Program-made: the position numbers and the translations under genes
The notes under the pieces: generated by a model
Databases searched by the model: none
What the model was told of the DNA's origin: nothing
Seen by the model: the letters and a program-made list of their open reading frames with translations, nothing else
Assembly: GCF_000721075.1 (NCBI RefSeq)
Contig: NZ_JOEQ01000043.1
Coordinates: forward strand, 1-51,899
Direction: 5' to 3'
Length of the DNA stretch: 51,899 nt
Origin: Streptosporangium amethystogenes
GTDB lineage: Bacteria; Actinomycetota; Actinomycetes; Streptosporangiales; Streptosporangiaceae
Part shown: positions 25,494 through 34,193 of the stretch, in pieces
Position numbering within the stretch: position 1 is the first letter of the stretch
Layout of the letters: the number at the start of each line of letters is the position of its first letter

Positions 25494-26417
25494 CTAGCGG
25501 ACTTCGTGGATGCTTGCGTCGCCGCGTCGACGGGGCACCAGGGTCAGCAGACTGGCCTCGGGGTAGCAGGCGAAGCGGGCTGGAGCGTAGGGGCTGGTGC
25601 CGAGGCCGGCGGAGACATGGAGGTAGGCGGAGTCGTGGCGGCTCATGCCCTTGACCCGGGCCCGGTCGATGCCGCAGTTGGTGACCAGGGCGCCGTAGAA
25701 GGGCACGCAGAGCTGGCCGCCATGGGTGTGGCCGGCGAGCAGCAGCTGGTAGCCGTCGGCGGCGAAGCGGGTCATGTTGCGGGGCTCCGGCGAGTGCATC
25801 ACCCCCAGCCGCAGGTCGGCCTCGGCCGGGGCGGGGCCGGCGATCAGGTCGTAGCGGTCGCGGTTGATGTGGGAGTCGTGGATGCCACCCACCGCCATGT
25901 CAAGATCACCGACCTTGACCCGGGCGGTGGTGTTGTTCATGTCGAGCCAGCCCTCGGCGGCCATGGCGGTGCCCAGCTCCTCCCAGGGAAGCGTGGGGAT
26001 CTTCTGGCCGTAGTCGGCCTTGGAGGTGCGCCAGAGATAACGCAGCGGGTTCTTCGGCCTCGGCTCGTACATGTCGTTGGAGCCGTAGACGAACAGTCCC
26101 GGACGCGACAGCAGGGGTTCCAGGGCATGCATCAGGGGCGTGATCGCGTCGGGGTGCGCGATGGAGTCGCCGGTGTTGACCACCAGGTCGGGGTGGAGGG
26201 CTCCGAGTGAGCGGACCCAGTCGATGAGCATCCGCCTGCCGGGGGTGAGGTGCAGGTCGGACAGGTGCAGGATGCGTACCGGACGTTGCCCCGGCTCCAG
26301 AACGGGCACGTCGAAGCGGCGCAGCCGGAACGCGTTGCGCTCGACGATCGAGGCGTACGCGAGGCCGGCCAGGCCGACACCGAACAGGGACAGGGGCACC
26401 GCAGCTGCTTTCCTCAC
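25494..26417 (-). CDS. Metallophosphoesterase with N-terminal membrane anchor
   Basis: About 307 residues from GTG 26417; the frame opens at 26507 but those residues overlap the yqeY start and look non-conserved. The N-terminal hydrophobic stretch (AAAVPLSLFGVGLAGLAYAS) is an anchor or uncleaved signal. Metal-binding motifs are in order: HLSDLHL, VVNTGDS, YGSND and LLAGHTHGGQL. In Mycobacterium a similar gene (Rv3683, from memory) neighbours ponA2, matching the context here. It probably acts on a phosphodiester outside or at the membrane; substrate unknown. Confidence 0.87.
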   Translation of the reverse strand: MRKAAAVPLSLFGVGLAGLAYASIVERNAFRLRRFDVPVLEPGQRPVRILHLSDLHLTPGRRMLIDWVRSLGALHPDLVVNTGDSIAHPDAITPLMHALEPLLSRPGLFVYGSNDMYEPRPKNPLRYLWRTSKADYGQKIPTLPWEELGTAMAAEGWLDMNNTTARVKVGDLDMAVGGIHDSHINRDRYDLIAGPAPAEADLRLGVMHSPEPRNMTRFAADGYQLLLAGHTHGGQLCVPFYGALVTNCGIDRARVKGMSRHDSAYLHVSAGLGTSPYAPARFACYPEASLLTLVPRRRGDASIHEVR

Positions 26418-26497
26418 CTTCTCATCATGCCCGAGATCGGCCCTGCGGACGGAAACTCTGGATACAGCGGGGCTGGTGAGGCGGCAAGATGGACCGC

Positions 26498-26956
26498 ATG
26501 AGCGCATTGAAGGACAAGCTGAAGGCCGATCTCACGGCCTCCATGAAGAGCAGGGACGAGATCCGCACCCGCACGATTCGCATGGCCCTCGCGGCCGTGA
26601 ACGTCGAGGAGGTCTCGGGTAAGGCGGCGCGCGAGCTCAGCGACGACGAGGTCGTCAAGGTGCTCACCAAGGAGGCCAAGAAGCGCCGCGAGGCGGCCGA
26701 GGCGTTCAGCGGTGCCGGCCGGACGGAGCAGGCGCAGGCGGAGATCGACGAGCAGGCCGTGCTGGAGGCGTACCTGCCCGCCCAGCTCTCCGACGAGGAG
26801 CTCGCCGTCCTCGTGGACGAGGCGGTCGCCGAGAGCGGTGCCTCCGGGCCGCAGGCCATGGGCCAGGTCATGAAGATCGTGAACCCGAAGGTCGCCGGGC
26901 GCGCCGAGGGTGGTCGCGTCGCACAGGCCGTACGGGCGCGCCTCGCGTCCTCCTGA
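26498..26956 (+). CDS. GatB/YqeY domain protein
   Basis: 152 residues from ATG 26498 (ATG 26489 is the alternative; neither has a ribosome site). Entire length matches the YqeY fold: LKDKLKADLTASMKSRD, RMALAAVNVEEVS, and the C-terminal GKVMK-like MGQVMKIVNPKVAGRAEGGRVAQAV. YqeY resembles the tRNA-binding tail of GatB; the stand-alone protein's role is not settled. Its start lies only 80 bases from the divergent metallophosphoesterase start. Confidence 0.85.
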   Translation: MSALKDKLKADLTASMKSRDEIRTRTIRMALAAVNVEEVSGKAARELSDDEVVKVLTKEAKKRREAAEAFSGAGRTEQAQAEIDEQAVLEAYLPAQLSDEELAVLVDEAVAESGASGPQAMGQVMKIVNPKVAGRAEGGRVAQAVRARLASS

Positions 26957-26993
26957 CCCGAGAGGTCATGGCGGCGCCCTCCAGGTAAGGCGA

Positions 26994-27039
26994 GAGCCCT
27001 CCTCACCGGACCTTCGAAGGGGTCGGGCGAGGAGGGCTC
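26994..27039. terminator. Bidirectional terminator between yqeY and PBP
   Basis: 11-bp perfect arms GAGCCCTCCTC (26994-27004) and GAGGAGGGCTC (27029-27039) flank a loop containing a small inner hairpin. It lies between convergent genes. Confidence 0.75.
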
Positions 27040-27061
27040 CGGTGTCCCACAGGACAAGGGC

Positions 27062-29311
27062 CTAGGGGATGACCGGAGGGATCGTGATGCCGCCGTTGAC
27101 CTCCCGGCCGCCGCCGCCGTCCGGCGAGGGCGGGCGGTCGCCGCCGCCGCCACGCCGGTCACCGCCGCCACGCCGATCGCCGCCGCCGCCCCGGTCGGAC
27201 TTCGGCGGCGGCTTGGGCGCGCACCGGTTGCCGGTGCAGCCGCCGAAGCGCTCCATGTTCACCGGGGTGAAGGAGGTCGGAGAGACTCCCTTGAGCGCGT
27301 TGATCATGGAGTTCTTCCAGATCGGGCCGGCGATCGAGGCGCCGTACACGTAGCCGTAGTAGCGCCCGCCGATGGTCACGCCGATCAGGTCGTGCCCGAA
27401 GGCGCCGCGCGGGTCGCCGACGCTCACCGCGGAGGCGAGATCAGGGGTGAACCCGGCGAACCAGGCGGCGGTGTAGGCGTCGGTGGTTCCGGTCTTGCCC
27501 GCCGCGTCGCGGCCGATGCCGCCGACCTGGCTCATCGTGCCCTTGGTGAAGACCCCGGACATGATGTGGGTGGCCGCGTCGGTGACCTCCTCGTCCAGGA
27601 CCTGCTTGCACTTGGGCTTGTACGACGTCTTCTTGCCCTCGCGGTCGGTGCTCTCGGTGATCACCATCGGCCTGCAGTAGGTGCCGCGGGCGGCGATCGC
27701 CGCGTAGGCGGCGGAGACGGTCACCGGGTCCATCTCGTTGATGCCGAGCGTGAAGGTCTCGAACTCCTTCAGCGGGTTGCCGTCGGCGCGCTGGATGCCC
27801 AGGCTCTTGGCCATCTTCACCGTCTCGCAGAGGCCGACCTCCTGCTCCAGGCGCATGAAGAAGGTGTTCACCGAGCCCAGGGTGCCGGTGGTCAGGGTGT
27901 TGAAACCGCCGGGGCCCTCACTGGAGTTGGTGACGGTGTGGCTGGGCTCGCCGACCGCGTTGCCCTTGCAGTCGCGGAACGCGCTGTGGCTGGGGGCCTG
28001 GTAGCCGGTGCCGGTGTTGAAGCCGTCGTTCAGCTTCAAGCCCTTGTCGAGGGCCGTCAGCAGGGTGAAGGGCTTGAACGTGGAGCCGGCCTGGAAGCCC
28101 GCTCCGCCACCGTGCAGCCGGTCGCCGACCAGGTTGTAGCTGATCTCGTTCTTCTTCTTGTTCCCGCCGAACTTCCGGCTGGCGGCCATCGCCTTGATGG
28201 CGCCGGTGCCGGGGACGACCATCGCCTGCGAGGCGACAGGCTTGTCGCTGGTGTGGACGAACTGCTTGATCGCCTTCTCCGAGGCCTTCTGCGCCTTCGG
28301 GTCGAGCGTCGTCTTGATCGTCAGGCCGCCCCGCTGGAGCAGCCTCTCCCGCTGCTTGCGGGTCTTGCCGAAGTCCTCGTTGGAGGCGATCTCCTGCTGG
28401 ACGTAGATGCAGAAGTAGGGGTAGTCGCTCACCTCGCAGCCGCCGGGGGCCGCGATGTTCTTGAAACCGAGCTTCTTCTTCTTGGCCTCTTCCGCTTCCT
28501 GCGTTGTGATCTTGCCGAGCTCGGCCATCCGGCTCAGCACGATGTTGCGCCGCTCCAGCAGCCGGGCTCGGGCGGCCTTTCCGGCGCTCGGGTCGGTAAC
28601 GCTCGGGTTCTGCACGGATCCGGCCAGGGTGGCCGCCTCCCACAGGTTCAGCTTGGAGGCGGGCTTGTCGAAGAAGCGCCTGGACGCGGCCTGGATGCCG
28701 TAGGCTCCCGCACCGTAGTAGGAGATGTTCAGGTAGCGCTCAAGGATCTCCGACTTGGTGTACTTCTCCTCGACCGCCAGTGCGTAGCGCAGCTCGTTGA
28801 GCTTTCTGGGGAACGTCGGCGCGATCGCGGCGTCCTGCTCCTCCTTGGTCTCCGCGGCGTTGAGCAGCACGAGCTTGACGTACTGCTGCGTGATGGAGGA
28901 GCCACCCTGGACGACCCCGCCGCCTGAGACGTTCCGCACCGCCGCGCGGAAGGTGCCTTCCATGTCGATCGCCCCGTGCTCGTAGAACCTGGTGTCCTCG
29001 ATCGCCACGATCGCCGTCTTCATGACGTCGGCGACCTGGTCGAGCTTCACCGACTCGCGGTTCTCGAAGTAGAACTGGGCGAACTGCTTGCCGTCCGCAT
29101 CGAGCAGGGTGGTCTTCTCCGCCAGCGGAGGTTCCTTGAGTTCCTCGGGGAGAAGACGCAGCTCGTTCGTCGCCGCGTTCACGGTCATCCCCGCGCCGCC
29201 CACCGCCGGAAGCGCCACCGCGGCGACGAGCACACCTGTGACAGCCGCCGCACCGAGCAGCTTCAGCACATTGCCGACCGCCGACCCCTGATCTTTGCCT
29301 TGAGCTTGCAC
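27062..29311 (-). CDS. Bifunctional penicillin-binding protein (PonA2-like)
   Basis: 749 residues from a GTG. One N-terminal membrane span (residues 17-37), then a GT51 glycosyltransferase (AIEDTRFYEHGAID, GGSSITQQYVKL) and, from about residue 330, a transpeptidase with the SxxK motif GSTFKP, an SxN-like TNSSE and the KTG motif GKTGTTD. It polymerises and cross-links peptidoglycan outside the membrane. The C-terminal tail after about residue 690 is low complexity, built of GGGDRRGGGD units plus Pro; no PASTA domain is visible, unlike mycobacterial PonA2. It is divergent from wblA, as in other actinobacteria. Confidence 0.93.
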   Translation of the reverse strand: MQAQGKDQGSAVGNVLKLLGAAAVTGVLVAAVALPAVGGAGMTVNAATNELRLLPEELKEPPLAEKTTLLDADGKQFAQFYFENRESVKLDQVADVMKTAIVAIEDTRFYEHGAIDMEGTFRAAVRNVSGGGVVQGGSSITQQYVKLVLLNAAETKEEQDAAIAPTFPRKLNELRYALAVEEKYTKSEILERYLNISYYGAGAYGIQAASRRFFDKPASKLNLWEAATLAGSVQNPSVTDPSAGKAARARLLERRNIVLSRMAELGKITTQEAEEAKKKKLGFKNIAAPGGCEVSDYPYFCIYVQQEIASNEDFGKTRKQRERLLQRGGLTIKTTLDPKAQKASEKAIKQFVHTSDKPVASQAMVVPGTGAIKAMAASRKFGGNKKKNEISYNLVGDRLHGGGAGFQAGSTFKPFTLLTALDKGLKLNDGFNTGTGYQAPSHSAFRDCKGNAVGEPSHTVTNSSEGPGGFNTLTTGTLGSVNTFFMRLEQEVGLCETVKMAKSLGIQRADGNPLKEFETFTLGINEMDPVTVSAAYAAIAARGTYCRPMVITESTDREGKKTSYKPKCKQVLDEEVTDAATHIMSGVFTKGTMSQVGGIGRDAAGKTGTTDAYTAAWFAGFTPDLASAVSVGDPRGAFGHDLIGVTIGGRYYGYVYGASIAGPIWKNSMINALKGVSPTSFTPVNMERFGGCTGNRCAPKPPPKSDRGGGGDRRGGGDRRGGGGDRPPSPDGGGGREVNGGITIPPVIP

Positions 29312-29576
29312 GAGTCCCAGGGTACGTCGGACGGATAACCCAAACGGTAACGGAACACTGTTTTGCCATGACTTCGTGCTGTATCGCAGGTGGGTGACTA
29401 GTCATTCCCGGCCAGATGGCCGTGGATGACCATGTGAGAATTTGGTCCCGCCGGGGTCTGTCGGCCCGAACGTCTGGTTGCGTACGGTCTCTTTCTGCAG
29501 CAATTGAATACCGAGGCCCGACGCCCGCGCCCGTCGGCCCAAGTCACGACTGACCACCTAAGGGGAGTGGGGTCGA

Positions 29577-29873
29577 ATGTGGATCACGGATTGGACCTCC
29601 CGTGCGGCCTGTAAGGGTGCGGATCCTGACGCTTTGTTCGTTCAGGGTGCTGCCCAGAACCGAGCAAAGCTGATCTGCCGAGGATGCCCGGTCCGGACCG
29701 AGTGCCTCGCCGATGCGCTGGACAATCGCATCGAGTTCGGGGTGTGGGGCGGGATGACCGAGCGCGAACGCCGAGCGCTGTTGCGTCGGCGGCCGGATGT
29801 CGACTCCTGGCGGGACCTGCTGGAGTTGGCCAAAGAAGAATATGAGCGGACGAATGAGCTGATCGCCGGCTGA
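29577..29873 (+). CDS. wblA: WhiB-family Fe-S regulator WblA (WhiB4-type)
   Basis: 98 residues. The four cluster cysteines are Cys12 (AACKGADP), Cys34 and Cys37 (CRGC) and Cys43 (TECLADAL), followed by GVWGGMTERERRALLRRRP, which contains the G-V-W-G turn and the basic region. DPDALFVQGAAQNRAK is the WblA/WhiB4 hallmark. In Streptomyces WblA governs the switch to sporulation and represses antibiotic pathways; in mycobacteria WhiB4 senses redox. ATG 29577 follows AAGGGGAG. The PBP on one side and ArsA-type ATPases on the other match the known locus. Confidence 0.93.
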   Translation: MWITDWTSRAACKGADPDALFVQGAAQNRAKLICRGCPVRTECLADALDNRIEFGVWGGMTERERRALLRRRPDVDSWRDLLELAKEEYERTNELIAG

Positions 29874-29888
29874 GTTCGCGCCGATCCC

Positions 29889-29917
29889 GTACGGCTGGCG
29901 CCGAGCGCCAGCCGTAC
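29889..29917. terminator. Terminator between wblA and the ATPase pair
   Basis: Perfect 12-bp stem (29889-29900 with 29906-29917) and a five-base loop, between convergent genes. Confidence 0.7.
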
Positions 29918-29974
29918 ACGTATGTCACGGGTCGGCGAACGTGCGCTCCGGGGTTCGGCAGGCCGCCGTGACGA

Positions 29975-31102
29975 CTACTGGGCGGCCAGCAGGTCGCCCA
30001 CCTCGCGCAGCCCTTCCAGGTCGTGCACGTCCTGCGACATGGCGGGGACTCGCGCGACGGGCACCGTGGGGTGGGCGGAGATGAAGTGCTCCTGCTCGCG
30101 TTGCTCGCGAGCGGCCAGCTGCATCCGGTCCGCGTGCAGCCGCAGTACGGCGGAGGTGAGCTCGTGCTCGCCGCGAGCCTCCAGGTCTTCGGCGGCGGCG
30201 GTGCTCCGCGCTCCGGACAGCACGGCCGCGGGCGAGCGGTGCACCCGGTTGACCACGAGGCCCGCCAGGGGCATGCGTTCCTCGGCCAGCCGCTCCACGA
30301 AGTAGGACGCCTCGCGTATCGCGTCGCGCTCGGGCGAGGCCACCACGAGGAACGCCGTTCCGGGGGCTTGCAGGAGCCGGTAGGTCTGGTCGGCCCGCGC
30401 CCTGAAACCGCCGAAGACGGCGTCCAGCGCGGACACGAATGTCTGCAGGTCCTTGAGCACCTGCGCGCCCAGCAGCTTGGTCAGCGCTCCGGCGACGATG
30501 CCGAAACCCGCGTTGAGCAGTTTGAACGCGCTCCGCCCGCCGGCCTTGGCGGGGGCCATGAGCAGCCGGATGAGCCGGCCGTCAAGGAAGCGACCGAGTC
30601 GCTCGGGGGCGTCCAGGAAGTCGAGCGCGGAGCGGGACGGAGGGGTGTCGACGATGATCAGATCCCAGTCGTCCGACCGCCGGAGCTGGCCCAGCTTCTC
30701 CATGGCCATGTATTCCTGCGTGCCGGCGAAGCTGGACGAGAGGGACTGGTAGAAGGGGTTCGTCAGGATCTGGCGAGCTCGCTCGGGGTCGGCGTGCGCC
30801 TCGATGATCTCGTCGAAGGTCCGCTTCATGTCGAGCATCATGGCGTGCAGCCGGCCCTCGCCCTCGACGCCCACGACGAGCCTGGGGGTGTTGTCGAGTT
30901 CGGTGAGCCCCATCGACTGCGCCAGCCGCCGCGCGGGGTCGACCGTGAGCACCACGGCGGAGCGGCCGCGTTCGGCCGCGCGCAGCCCCAGGGCCGCGGC
31001 GGTGGTGGTCTTCCCGACGCCGCCGGAACCACAGCAGACGATGATCCGCGTGTGCGGGTCGTCGATGATCGCGTCGAGGTCGAGGACCGGAGGGGTCTTC
31101 AC
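29975..31102 (-). CDS. ArsA/GET3-type ATPase (BagB-like)
   Basis: 375 residues. Walker A CCGSGGVGKTTTAAA sits near residue 20 and VLTVDPARRLAQSMG plus IIVDTPPSRSALDFLD are the switch motifs of ArsA/GET3 ATPases. No arsenite pump or ArsR gene is nearby. From memory, this and the preceding gene are the equivalents of mycobacterial Rv3680/Rv3679 (BagAB), which form a complex linked to envelope and redox tolerance. The ATG overlaps the stop of its partner by 4 bases, so the two are co-translated. It is convergent with wblA. Confidence 0.88.
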   Translation of the reverse strand: MKTPPVLDLDAIIDDPHTRIIVCCGSGGVGKTTTAAALGLRAAERGRSAVVLTVDPARRLAQSMGLTELDNTPRLVVGVEGEGRLHAMMLDMKRTFDEIIEAHADPERARQILTNPFYQSLSSSFAGTQEYMAMEKLGQLRRSDDWDLIIVDTPPSRSALDFLDAPERLGRFLDGRLIRLLMAPAKAGGRSAFKLLNAGFGIVAGALTKLLGAQVLKDLQTFVSALDAVFGGFRARADQTYRLLQAPGTAFLVVASPERDAIREASYFVERLAEERMPLAGLVVNRVHRSPAAVLSGARSTAAAEDLEARGEHELTSAVLRLHADRMQLAAREQREQEHFISAHPTVPVARVPAMSQDVHDLEGLREVGDLLAAQ

Positions 31103-32103
31103 GCTGCTCCTTGGGTGCGGATCGATTCCGCCAGCTCGTACAGTCCGGACAGATCCACCCCGTCGGCCAGTAGCGGCAGCTCGTAGCGGGGGCGTGCGGC
31201 CCCCTCCAGCGCCAGCCTCTCGTCCCGTTCCAGCTCGGTGCGGCGGGCGTGCTCGGTGATCTCCTCGGTCAGGGCCTCGGCCACCGTGACCGCGGCGGAG
31301 CCGCCATCGGTGAGTCCCGCGGCCTTGAGGCCGAGCGCCAGCTCCGCCGGGTCGAACCGGCTCTCGGCGGCGGCCTCCAGGACGGAGTCGGGCAGTAGCG
31401 ACTCGCGGACCATGTTGATGAAGATCCCCCCGGGCGGGAGCCCGGCGGCGCGGAGCTCGGCCAGGCCGTCCAGGGTCTCCTGGACCGGCATCTCCTCCAG
31501 GAGCGTGACGAAGTGCACGGCGGTCTCCGGAGAGGAGACGACGCCGTTCACCAGATCGGCATGGTTCTTGATCGGGCCGACCCTGGCCAGCCCCGCGACC
31601 TCGTTGGTGACGTTGAGGAAGCGCACGATCCTGCCGGTCGGCGGCGCGTCCAGCACGACCGCGTCGTAGACCCGTCGGCCGTCCTTGCCCTTGCGCCGGA
31701 CGGCCTCGCTCGTCTTGCCGGTGACCAGGACGTCGCGGAAGCCGGGGGCGATGGTGGTGGCGAAGTCGATGATGCCGATCTTGGTGAGTGCCCGGCCGGC
31801 CCTGCGCATGCCGTAGAACATCTCGAGGTATTCGAGCATCGCCTCCTCGGGGTCGATGGCCAGCGCGTAGACATCCCCGCCGTCGGGTGCGACGGCGATC
31901 TTGCGCTCCTCGTAGGGCAGCGGCGGCAGGTCGAAGACCTGGGAGATCCCCTGGCGGCCCTCGACCTCGACCAGCAGGACCTTGTCGCCGCCCGCCGCGA
32001 GGGCGAGCGCGAGTGCGGCGGCCACCGTCGTCTTACCGGTGCCACCCTTGCCGGTGACGACGTGAAGGCGTACGCCGTCCCAATCGGTGTCGCGAGCTCT
32101 CAC
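31099..32103 (-). CDS. ArsA/GET3-type ATPase (BagA-like)
   Basis: 334 residues from GTG 32103, preceded by GAAAG; a TTG at 32121 is the alternative. Walker A VTGKGGTGKTTVAAA is near residue 15, and VLLVEVEGRQG and VVLDAPPTGRIVRFLN are the following nucleotide-switch motifs. It lies first in the two-ATPase operon and overlaps the second by 4 bases. It likely forms a heterodimer with that protein, by comparison with the mycobacterial pair. No membrane spans are visible, so it should be cytosolic. Confidence 0.88.
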   Translation of the reverse strand: MRARDTDWDGVRLHVVTGKGGTGKTTVAAALALALAAGGDKVLLVEVEGRQGISQVFDLPPLPYEERKIAVAPDGGDVYALAIDPEEAMLEYLEMFYGMRRAGRALTKIGIIDFATTIAPGFRDVLVTGKTSEAVRRKGKDGRRVYDAVVLDAPPTGRIVRFLNVTNEVAGLARVGPIKNHADLVNGVVSSPETAVHFVTLLEEMPVQETLDGLAELRAAGLPPGGIFINMVRESLLPDSVLEAAAESRFDPAELALGLKAAGLTDGGSAAVTVAEALTEEITEHARRTELERDERLALEGAARPRYELPLLADGVDLSGLYELAESIRTQGAA

Positions 32104-32504
32104 CTTTCGAAGGCTACCCAACGGTTACTTGACAACTCTCCGGCGCCTTCCCCGGTAGGCCGCAAAAGGCGTCGTTGCCCGGCGGGTCTGAGACGGGAGC
32201 CGGCGCCTGCTCCGAGAGGGAGGCGGAGAGCCTCTTTCGCCGATCACACTGGTCAGCAAGGCGGTGTGGGCCGGACGGCCCGAAGCCGAACCCGTCCGAA
32301 GCCGGAGGCGCGGCCCGGGAAGTCGTGTGTGGCCCTCTCGCTAATCGATCGGCTGCGGAAAGTAAATATGTAGATTCTCACAGCGGACCGCCCTGATCAT
32401 CGGCCCGCCTCCGGCGGTACCGGGTGGCGGACATGAGCCATGCCGGGCGCTCGCGGCCCCGTAGTGGACGGCTCGCCGGGAGCCGTCTCGCTAATGTGTC
32501 CCGC
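32104..32504. promoter_or_regulatory. Divergent intergenic region with repeated TCTCGCTAAT
   Basis: No gene is seen in these 401 bases. TCTCGCTAAT occurs at 32336-32345 and 32486-32495. The second copy contributes TAATGT (32492-32497) placed 7 bases before the DUF4177 ATG, which is what a leaderless transcript needs. A short AT-rich segment (about 32360-32380) may hold another promoter. Confidence 0.4.
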
Positions 32505-32660
32505 ATGACGAAATGGGAGTACTCGACAGTGCCGCTGCTGGTACATGCGACGAAGCAGATTCTCGACAACTGGGGCCAGGACGGCTGGGAGCTCGTCCAG
32601 GTCGTGCCGGGGCCCAACCCCGAGCAGCTGGTCGCCTACCTGAAGCGGCCCAAGCAGTGA
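32505..32660 (+). CDS. Small DUF4177 protein
   Basis: 51 residues from ATG 32505 (the frame opens earlier at 32424). The sequence MTKWEYSTVPLL ... DNWGQDGWELVQVVPG is nearly invariant in actinobacteria and sits at this position next to the ArsA pair and RidA genes. There is no ribosome site, but a TAATGT box is 7 bases upstream, so it is probably translated from a leaderless mRNA. Its stop overlaps the RidA start by 4 bases. Function unknown. Confidence 0.85.
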   Translation: MTKWEYSTVPLLVHATKQILDNWGQDGWELVQVVPGPNPEQLVAYLKRPKQ

Positions 32661-33115
32661 CGGCCGAGGAGAGGTTGGCGGAGCTGGGCCTGACCCTGCC
32701 GGAGGTGGTGCCGCCGCTGGCGGCGTACGTCCCGGCGGTGCGTTCCGGTGACCACGTCTACACCTCTGGGCAGCTCCCGGTGGTTGACGGCAAGCTGAAG
32801 GCCAGCGGGAAGGTCGGCGCCGAGGTGGGCGTCGAGGACGCCTACGAGCTCGCGAGGATCTGCGCGCTCAACGCCCTCGCCGCGGTCGCGTCTGAGGCCG
32901 GAGGACTATCGAACATCGTGCGGATCGTTAAGGTGGTCGGGTTCGTGGCCAGCGCCCCCGGCTTCACCGGCCAGCCGCAGGTCGTCAACGGCGCCAGCGA
33001 GCTGCTCACCGCGGTGCTCGGCGACGCGGGCAGGCACGCCAGGAGTGCGGTCGGTGTCGCCGTTCTCCCGCTGGACGCGCCGGTCGAGGTCGAGGTGATC
33101 GCCGAGGTCCGCTGA
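32657..33115 (+). CDS. RidA-family protein
   Basis: 152 residues from GTG 32657, in a GTGA overlap with the DUF4177 stop. The family motifs RSGDHVYTSGQLP, ARICALNALAAV and the C-terminal RSAVGVAVLPLDAPVEVEVIAEV are present. This matches the longer YjgF-like branch in which the catalytic Arg of true RidA is replaced, so enamine deaminase activity is not certain. Equivalent to Rv3678c by context. Confidence 0.87.
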   Translation: MTAEERLAELGLTLPEVVPPLAAYVPAVRSGDHVYTSGQLPVVDGKLKASGKVGAEVGVEDAYELARICALNALAAVASEAGGLSNIVRIVKVVGFVASAPGFTGQPQVVNGASELLTAVLGDAGRHARSAVGVAVLPLDAPVEVEVIAEVR

Positions 33116-33353
33116 GGTCGGGTGGACACCCCGGCGTCAGCGAGGCCCTGACGGCCGCGAGGGCACACCGACGGCCGGAAGGCGGCGGGAGCCCACCGGG
33201 GGCCGTGGAGGGGCCGTGGGGCCCGCCGGGGCCGCCTCCCGGCGCCCCACCCGCCGGGGTGGTGCGCCGGGAAGGACCCCGCGATTGTCCGGGGCGGTGC
33301 CGTGCCACATGATGGACCCGGCAACCGAGTCATGTTCTGGCGGAGGGTCTCAA

Positions 33354-34193
33354 ATGGGCGGTATCCCGCTTCCCGGCGAGTTCGGTCAGCGTGCACGCGA
33401 CATTCTGGCCGGGCGGGTCGCGCCGGTCCCCGCACGAGACGCCGCCACCGTGGTCATCCTCCGCGAGAACGCCGACCAGGTGGAGGTCTACCTGCTGAGG
33501 CGCAAGGCGAGCATGGCCTTCGCCGCCGGGGCCTACGTCTTCCCAGGTGGGTCCGTCGACCCGCGCGACACCGACCAGGAGATCACCTGGGCCGGCCCTA
33601 CGCCCGCGGCCTGGGGTGAGATCTTCCACGCGGACGAGCAGACCGCGCGGGGCCTGGTGTGCGCCGCCGTGCGGGAGACGTTCGAGGAGTCGGGGGTGCT
33701 GCTGGCCGGGCCGTCCGCGGAGTCCGTCGTGGCCGACACCACCGGTGACGGCTGGGAGGCCGACCGGCTCGCCCTGATCGACAGGACCCTGTCCTTCGCC
33801 GACCTCCTCGGCAGGCGCGGCCTGGTCCTCCGCTCCGACCTGCTCCGCCCCTGGGCCCACTGGATCACTCCCGAGGTCGAGAACAAGCGTTTCGACACCC
33901 GCTTCTTCGTCGCCGCGCTCCCGCCGGGCCAGCTCACCCGCGACGTCGGCGGCGAGGCCGACCAGGTGGTCTGGGTCCGGCCCGCCGACGCGCTCGACCA
34001 GGGGAGGACGGGCCAGATCTTCCTGATGCCCCCGACCCACCGCACGCTCACCGAGCTGTGCGCCTACGACAAGGTCTCCGAGACGCTGGCGGCCGAGCGT
34101 GAGATCGTGACCTTCATGCCCAAGATCGCCGAAGTGGACGGTGAGATGCGCATCGTGCTCGACGACGACTACGAGTTCGGCGGTTCGCGGTGA
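33354..34193 (+). CDS. NUDIX hydrolase with split NUDIX box
   Basis: 279 residues from ATG 33354 (GGAGGG 6 bases upstream; the frame opens at 33216). The NUDIX box begins GAYVFPGGSVDPRD and ends REtfEESGVLL but with an insert of about 25 residues between the halves, as in NUDT19-like enzymes, which often act on CoA or related pyrophosphates. The catalytic Glu pair in RETFEESG is intact. Its stop overlaps the MBL gene GTG by 4 bases, so the two are co-translated. Confidence 0.87.
   Translation: MGGIPLPGEFGQRARDILAGRVAPVPARDAATVVILRENADQVEVYLLRRKASMAFAAGAYVFPGGSVDPRDTDQEITWAGPTPAAWGEIFHADEQTARGLVCAAVRETFEESGVLLAGPSAESVVADTTGDGWEADRLALIDRTLSFADLLGRRGLVLRSDLLRPWAHWITPEVENKRFDTRFFVAALPPGQLTRDVGGEADQVVWVRPADALDQGRTGQIFLMPPTHRTLTELCAYDKVSETLAAEREIVTFMPKIAEVDGEMRIVLDDDYEFGGSR

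Noticed and set aside
27392..28927. 511-residue plus-strand open frame
   Set aside because: Shadow of the PBP gene on the other strand; no motifs.
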